From Thermoplasmata archaeon (GTDB taxonomy: Archaea > Thermoplasmatota > Thermoplasmata > Thermoplasmatales > Thermoplasmataceae): a stretch of 9,020 nucleotides of DNA. Every line of letters starts with the position of its first letter. Within the stretch, counting starts at the first letter, position 1. A model generated the notes under the pieces. The model had not been told where the DNA came from and did not search any database. It saw only the letters and a program-made list of their open reading frames with translations. The DNA lies in assembly GCA_021845325.1 (NCBI GenBank), contig JAKBRR010000049.1:1-9020 (forward strand), in the 5' to 3' direction. The position numbers and the translations under genes are program-made. Shown piece after piece: positions 6,317-9,020 of the stretch.

Positions 6317-7327
6317 TTATATCTCCTTGATCTTCTCGAATCTCCTTGATCTTCTCGAATCTCTTATTCTGCGTACATAGTTCGGAAAAAACCTGGCAAG
6401 TACTGCTGCAAATAGCAACATAATATAAAATTTTGATGGTCTCGTCAAAGCAATCGAAAAAAACCTCAATTGTTCAGAAAAACTAGGCTTCAAATCCAAT
6501 TGGCCAGAAATATAGGCCCCCATTTTGGACTCTAGTACATAACTGAAAAAAATTTTCCTGACTAATGGGGAACGCATCGCTTCATAAGCAATTAGTCTGC
6601 TGCGATAGAATTTGAGAGAAGTATCCAGAATTTTCTGAGGAGGTGTGTTTCCAATACTGTTTGTTTCAGAGTTATGTACTCTATAAAAAGTCGTCTTTTC
6701 AGCATCGAAATAGAATGGCATGTTAGTCTGCATCAGTAAGAAGAAAATAATGCTGTCCTGGGAGGTTTCAATTTCATTTATGATGTTCACATAAGGGATT
6801 AAGCTACTCCTCTTTACTGCTATGCTCGACATGTTAAAATCCACTCTGTGTCTCAAAATATTGCGAAATCCACGAATCGGATACCAGAGAAAGGACCTGG
6901 ACGTCTGCACGTCAAACGGGCTTATATATTCTAATATAGATCTGGAGTTTTCATCTATCAATTTTGTATTATTATGATAATAAACGAACTTGTATTTTTT
7001 AAACGCTTGAAGCACCCGCTCAAGCTTGTCATCCCTGAATTTATCATCATCATCGATAAATATTACAACATCACCACGACACGATTCTAAGCCAGATGCT
7101 ATGGTTTGGCCAATTTTACCATCACAAAACACCTCCTTTATGTTATTCTGATAGCAAAAAGCTGAGAAGTTATCATCCCGAAAGCCTGCCACACATACAA
7201 TCTCATAATCGCTCTTAGGGACGGTTTGATTCAGGACTGACTCAATGGCCTCCATAATGAATTCCTTTCTCTTATAGACCATTACTAGTACAGATAGCAG
7301 GGGGGGTTTATCACTTGGCGTTTTCAT
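6317..7327 (-). CDS. Family-2 glycosyltransferase (GT-A fold)
   Basis: A 336-residue GT2 enzyme. The N-terminus reads LLSVLVMVYKRKEFIMEAIES (10-30) and VLNQTVPKSDYEIVCVAG (31-48), the typical nucleotide-binding start. Then come GKIGQTIASGLESCRGDVVIFIDDDDKF (70-97), with a full DDDD metal-binding motif (92-95), and SQDSIIF (189-195) at the usual position of the catalytic acid. YRVHNSETN (215-223) matches the 'H..s.s' element. Residues 298-315 are hydrophobic and probably anchor it to the membrane, followed by an arginine-rich tail. The ATG lies in an ATGA overlap with the stop of an upstream GT2 remnant, so it was once translated as its downstream partner. The last codons are built from a 19-base tandem duplication that changes the reading frame. 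It is oppositely oriented to the plus-strand glycan operon. The donor sugar is unknown. Confidence 0.9.
   Translation of the reverse strand: MKTPSDKPPLLSVLVMVYKRKEFIMEAIESVLNQTVPKSDYEIVCVAGFRDDNFSAFCYQNNIKEVFCDGKIGQTIASGLESCRGDVVIFIDDDDKFRDDKLERVLQAFKKYKFVYYHNNTKLIDENSRSILEYISPFDVQTSRSFLWYPIRGFRNILRHRVDFNMSSIAVKRSSLIPYVNIINEIETSQDSIIFFLLMQTNMPFYFDAEKTTFYRVHNSETNSIGNTPPQKILDTSLKFYRSRLIAYEAMRSPLVRKIFFSYVLESKMGAYISGQLDLKPSFSEQLRFFSIALTRPSKFYIMLLFAAVLARFFPNYVRRIRDSRRSRRFEKIKEI
6321..6363. repeat. 19-base tandem duplication in the 3' end of the GT2 gene
   Basis: Two perfect adjacent 19-base units (6321-6339 and 6340-6358; unit begins ATCTCCTTGATCT) are followed by a 5-base start of a third. Because 19 is not a multiple of 3, the two copies are read in different frames on the minus strand: one gives DSRRSRR, the other FEKIKEI before the stop. 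With a single unit the frame would instead end RRSRRYKLMQ and stop, so the duplication replaced the original tail. Confidence 0.9.
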
Positions 7328-7835
7328 CCAGATCGCCCCTTCAAAATTTTGGTCGTTTCAATCGTTTCCCATGTATCAGAATCATAAACTTTAGCGCTCT
7401 TTATTATTGTCCATCTAATAATAAAAATGAATGGAACAAAAATAGAAGCAAAATGATCAGAAGGAAGTGAACAAATAATAATTCTGATAGGTTGAAAAGA
7501 GTGTATTTTTTTCACGTTCCGTTTAGGGCTTCCGGATTCTTGACCGTCTCTATCCACAGTAGAATGCCATTCATTGAAAGCTTTAACTCTCCCGTACACT
7601 CTTCTGGTGCTATTAACGTAATCCAATAACGTTCCGGGAAGTGTAAAATAACTGATGGAGATCCTATCTATTGTATGGGAAAGGTTGTAAACCACTGCTT
7701 TCGAAAGTATAAACGTTTCCTCATTGATAAGTGTGATGGTATGCTTAAGAGCCCGGGATAAAGGGAATTAACATCCATCCATTGTTATTGTGGGATCACC
7801 GTTTAAGGAGGCGATGATCCCACGTATGCAGGAAT
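7324..7835 (-). pseudogene. 3' remnant of a second family-2 glycosyltransferase
   Basis: The minus-strand frame ends with a TGA that overlaps the start of the next gene (ATGA). It reads, from its upstream end, IRGIIASLNGDPTITMDGC, a TAA stop (7768-7770), then FPLSRALKHTITLINEETFIL, SYFTLPGTLLDYVNSTRRVYGRVKAF, a hydrophobic stretch IRIIICSLPSDHFASIFVPFIFIIRW and the ending WETIETTKIL. The NEE-T motif, the 'P-x-T-x-x-DY...RRVY' motif (where many GT2s have the QxxRW-like element), the C-terminal membrane helices and the W-x-x-I-x-x-TK tail are those of the processive or membrane type of archaeal GT2. The N-terminal GT-A half with the DxD is missing. Homology appears to stop near 7835, where IS1182-like DNA begins, so an insertion probably broke the gene. 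A GTG at 7695 could start a 123-residue peptide, but it would lack the catalytic centre. Confidence 0.7.
7791..7822. repeat. Inverted repeat TGGGATCA / TGATCCCA
   Basis: Eight-base perfect arms at 7791-7798 and 7815-7822 are separated by 16 bases that contain AAGGAGG. It sits inside the region that still reads as the GT2 remnant on the minus strand, so it may be coincidental. Alternatives are an IS footprint or a transcript hairpin near the IS1182-like junction. Confidence 0.4.
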
Positions 7836-8117
7836 GAGACTGTGTGAAAATTCTGGATAGAATATTTTGGCGCTTTTCGGGCCATAAGTTTATTCATGAG
7901 GCAGTATTATACTGTGTGATGAGTAGATCATATGTTTCAGGTACGGGCAGGAGACAGCTATTACTTCTTCCAGACATGATTGATGACTATGTAGGAGATG
8001 ACAATCCTGCAAGATTTATCGGCACTTTCGTTGACAGCATTGATCTTCATGATCTGGGGTTCAAGTATTCTGTTCTGAAGAATGGTGCTGGAAGACCTTC
8101 GTACGATCCACAGGGTA
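7836..8117 (+). mobile_element. IS1182-like element, left-end remnant
   Basis: Consists of the 5' flank and N-terminal part of an IS1182-type transposase gene. The GT2 reading on the other strand fades at about 7835 and a plausible IS tip, GAGACTGTGTG, starts at 7836, so this is taken as the outer boundary. The inner boundary is the join to IS3-type DNA at about 8118. No right end or matching inverted repeat is in the window, so both the exact ends and the subgroup are uncertain. Confidence 0.55.
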
Positions 8118-8122
8118 TGTGA
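7919..8122 (+). pseudogene. IS1182-family transposase, N-terminal fragment
   Basis: 67 codons from ATG 7919 match the N-terminal DUF772-type domain of IS1182/IS5-like transposases: the region RRQLLLLPDMIDDYVGDDNP, then ARFIGTFVDSIDLHDLGF, then GAGRPSYDPQGM, where complete proteins go on with a leucine-rich 'LKLYIYGY' helix. Here a TGA follows directly after the M because IS3-type DNA starts. The catalytic DDE core is absent (full-length relatives are about 400-500 residues). The frame is open upstream to GTG 7844, but the family resemblance begins at 7919. An AT-rich TTTATT (7889-7894) about 27 bases before this ATG would suit a leaderless promoter. Confidence 0.75.
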
Positions 8123-8240
8123 AACGTTTCTCGTATCTCTGGCCATTTTCGAAAATTAATTAAGAGACACTTGGTTCATTTGCCTCATAAATGACAGAAA
8201 GGAAGGTGTACAGACCGGAAGAGAAGATGAGGATCGTGAT
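8118..8240 (+). mobile_element. IS3-family element, left-part remnant (copy 1)
   Basis: The 45 bases at 8118-8162 match 8284-8328 of the neighbouring IS3 element at about 35 of 45 positions, and are followed at the same distance by the start of an orfA-like frame (ATG 8191). That frame reads MTERKVYRPEEKMRIVI and stops being homologous at 8240, where the tip of the second element begins. Compared with copy 2 this remnant lacks the outermost roughly 40 bases, so it is damaged at both sides: by the join to IS1182-like DNA on the left and by the newer insertion on the right. Confidence 0.65.
8191..8240 (+). pseudogene. IS3-family OrfA, first 17 codons only
   Basis: MTERKVYRPEEKMRIVI aligns with the first 17 residues of the intact orfA next to it (MESKRSYVAEEKLKIVL): shared M, EEK and IV, with conservative changes elsewhere. 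It is cut by the left tip of the second IS3 element and has no helix-turn-helix or later part, so it is non-functional. Confidence 0.65.
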
Positions 8241-8284
8241 TGATCTGCCCCCCTTAATTTTGGACAGATATTCCGTATTCCAGT

Positions 8285-8298
8285 GTGAAATGTTTCAC
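8285..8298. promoter_or_regulatory. Palindrome GTGAAATGTTTCAC in the IS3 leader
   Basis: Six-base arms GTGAAA / TTTCAC around TG, located 58 bases before orfA. The damaged copy 1 carries a related site, GTGAAACGTTTCTC, at 8119-8132, so the site is kept between two diverged elements. It could be an operator for the HTH protein OrfA or a transposase-binding box; both are inference. Confidence 0.45.
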
Positions 8299-8319
8299 GC
8301 ATCTCTGGACAAAATACGA

Positions 8320-8328
8320 AATTAATTA
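8320..8328 (+). promoter_or_regulatory. Candidate TATA box of IS3 orfA
   Basis: AATTAATTA lies about 28-36 bases before the ATG at 8356, no ribosome-binding site precedes that ATG, and the box is conserved at the same distance in the neighbouring remnant (8154-8162 before ATG 8191). This suits a leaderless transposase transcript. Confidence 0.4.
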
Positions 8329-8355
8329 TGATCCATGTTGCTTTATGCCTTATAT

Positions 8356-8676
8356 ATGGAATCGAAAAGATCATACGTCGCTGAGGAAAAACTTAAGATC
8401 GTCCTGGAAGGGATGAGCGGAACCATCTCAGTATCGGATCTGTGCAGGAAATACGACATCAAACCTGCAAGATTCTACTACTGGAAGGATCAGCTACTGA
8501 ACAGTGCCCCTGAGATATTTGAGAATCGCGGAAGAAAGGTGGATGAGGATCGCATAAGGGCAGAGAAGGAAAGTGAGATATCAAGACTCAAGGCAACAAT
8601 AGCTGAAGTTGTGCAGGAAAACCTTGACATGAAAAAAAAGTTTGGAGATCGCTTGCAGGGGAGGGAAAGGATATGA
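8356..8676 (+). CDS. IS3-family transposase OrfA (helix-turn-helix subunit)
   Basis: A 106-residue basic/acidic protein. EEKLKIVLEGMSGTISVSDLCRKYDI (10-35) and PARFYYWKDQLL (37-48) form the transposase_8-type helix-turn-helix that binds the IS ends. Residues 70-98 (EKESEISRLKATIAEVVQEN onward) are a leucine-zipper-like coiled coil used for oligomerisation. The ATG at 8356 is chosen over the upstream ATG at 8335 because it aligns with the start in the related remnant at 8191 and with usual OrfA starts. The stop overlaps the ATG of orfB (ATGA), and an A8G run near the 3' end can support frameshifting to an OrfAB fusion. Confidence 0.85.
   Translation: MESKRSYVAEEKLKIVLEGMSGTISVSDLCRKYDIKPARFYYWKDQLLNSAPEIFENRGRKVDEDRIRAEKESEISRLKATIAEVVQENLDMKKKFGDRLQGRERI
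8632..8640 (+). promoter_or_regulatory. Programmed -1 frameshift site (A_AAA_AAG)
   Basis: Eight A followed by G are read in orfA as AAA AAA AAG. A -1 slip on A_AAA_AAG moves ribosomes to GTT TGG AGA and on through eleven open codons straight into the orfB ATG at 8673, giving a continuous OrfAB. IS3-family elements are known to use exactly this kind of heptamer. A possible downstream pairing, GAGATC (8645-8650) with GATCTC (8677-8682), is weak. Confidence 0.7.
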
Positions 8677-9020
8677 GATCTCTTTTCTATGATATCCACA
8701 GAACAGTGATGAAAGCCATGGAACGCTCAGGACATTCCCTGAAGAGAACCCTGAAAATACTGGGGATATCCAGATCCTGGTACTATTCACAGATGGATTT
8801 CTCACCCCTTCTGGACGGAAGATTCAATCCACTTGCTGTCAGGGATGATGATGAATGGATTGTCATCGGCTTCAGGAATGGGCATCCAGCAATGTCATTC
8901 AGGGAGATTGCATATACTCTGATAGACGGGGATCTTGCATATCTTTCCCCTTCTGCAGTCTACAGGATACTGAAGAAACACGATCTGATAACGCCATGGA
9001 ACCGCAGGACATGGGAATCC
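8673..9020 (+). CDS. IS3-family transposase OrfB, N-terminal part (runs off right edge)
   Basis: 116 codons, open to the edge, in the -1 frame relative to orfA. It begins MRSLFYDIHRTVMKAMERSG; GISRSWYYS (31-39) is the usual OrfB lead-in. Residues 58-104 (from DDDEWIVIGFRN through MSFREIAYTL to SPSAVYRILKKHDL) form the HTH_21-type domain that precedes the rve integrase core. The tail LITPWNRRTWES matches the linker before that core. The DDE catalytic residues therefore lie beyond the window. The GGGGAGGGAAAGG upstream of the ATG and the ATGA overlap allow independent coupled translation as well as the frameshifted fusion. Confidence 0.85.
   Translation, partial: MRSLFYDIHRTVMKAMERSGHSLKRTLKILGISRSWYYSQMDFSPLLDGRFNPLAVRDDDEWIVIGFRNGHPAMSFREIAYTLIDGDLAYLSPSAVYRILKKHDLITPWNRRTWES

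Larger units (their letters stand above)
8241..9020 (+). mobile_element. IS3-family (IS150-like) element, left part (copy 2)
   Basis: Begins with a TGATCTGCCCC tip at 8241, resembling known IS3/IS150 ends that start with TG and carry a C-run. It continues with a 90-base leader, orfA, and orfB in the -1 frame, and runs off the right edge. The leader contains TGGACA twice (8261-8266 and 8306-8311), 45 bases apart. The reading frames are intact as far as visible, so the element may be active. The right end and target duplication are outside the window. Confidence 0.75.

Noticed and set aside
6227..6349. 40-codon plus-strand frame with a GAGG upstream
   Set aside because: Short, antisense to the end of a well-supported GT2 gene, and partly made of the tandem repeat; no family resemblance.
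7961..8805. Minus-strand frames across the IS1182/IS3 region
   Set aside because: They lie opposite recognisable transposase frames and show no domain of their own.

Overview
The window looks like an accessory, rearranged segment of an archaeal chromosome, probably from the Thermoplasmata (Ferroplasma/Thermoplasma/Cuniculiplasma-like). This placing is an inference. It rests on the AT-rich genes, the absence of a ribosome-binding site before the first gene together with an AT-rich box about 27 bases upstream of its start (the leaderless layout common in that group), very tight gene packing with GGAGG-type internal sites, and the mix of surface-glycan glycosyltransferases with several IS families. 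No rRNA, tRNA or CRISPR array was seen.

Layout. (1) 1-340, minus strand: a decayed FkbM-type methyltransferase gene, with an in-frame stop and a frameshift, running off the left edge. 341-803 holds no convincing gene. (2) 847-5795, plus strand: a compact three-gene unit. It encodes a 1016-residue polytopic membrane protein with a very large, sequon-rich outside domain, then a family-2-like glycosyltransferase, then a family-4-like glycosyltransferase. The genes are separated by 1 base and by a 14-base overlap. A strong ribosome-binding site follows the third gene, but the gene it should serve has been replaced by an IS fragment. (3) 5823-6154, minus: the broken 5' part of an IS21-family istA gene with its terminal end, which carries three CCGGCG boxes exactly 24 bases apart. 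(4) 6317-7835, minus: an intact family-2 glycosyltransferase whose tail has been altered by a 19-base tandem duplication. It is preceded, with an ATGA overlap, by the 3' remnant of another family-2 glycosyltransferase. (5) 7836-9020, plus: a mosaic of insertion sequences. It contains an IS1182-like transposase fragment, the left part of one IS3-family element, and a second related IS3-family element inserted into the first. The second element has orfA, an A_AAA_AAG slippage site and the start of orfB, and it leaves the window at the right edge.

Together this reads as a surface-polysaccharide or protein-glycosylation locus, in which two glycosyltransferases and a membrane GT-C-like protein plausibly assemble or transfer a glycan at the cell surface. 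IS elements have repeatedly eroded its flanks, breaking at least two sugar-related genes (the FkbM methyltransferase and one GT2) and cutting off the next gene of the plus-strand operon. Family assignments come from motifs read by eye; no database search was possible.
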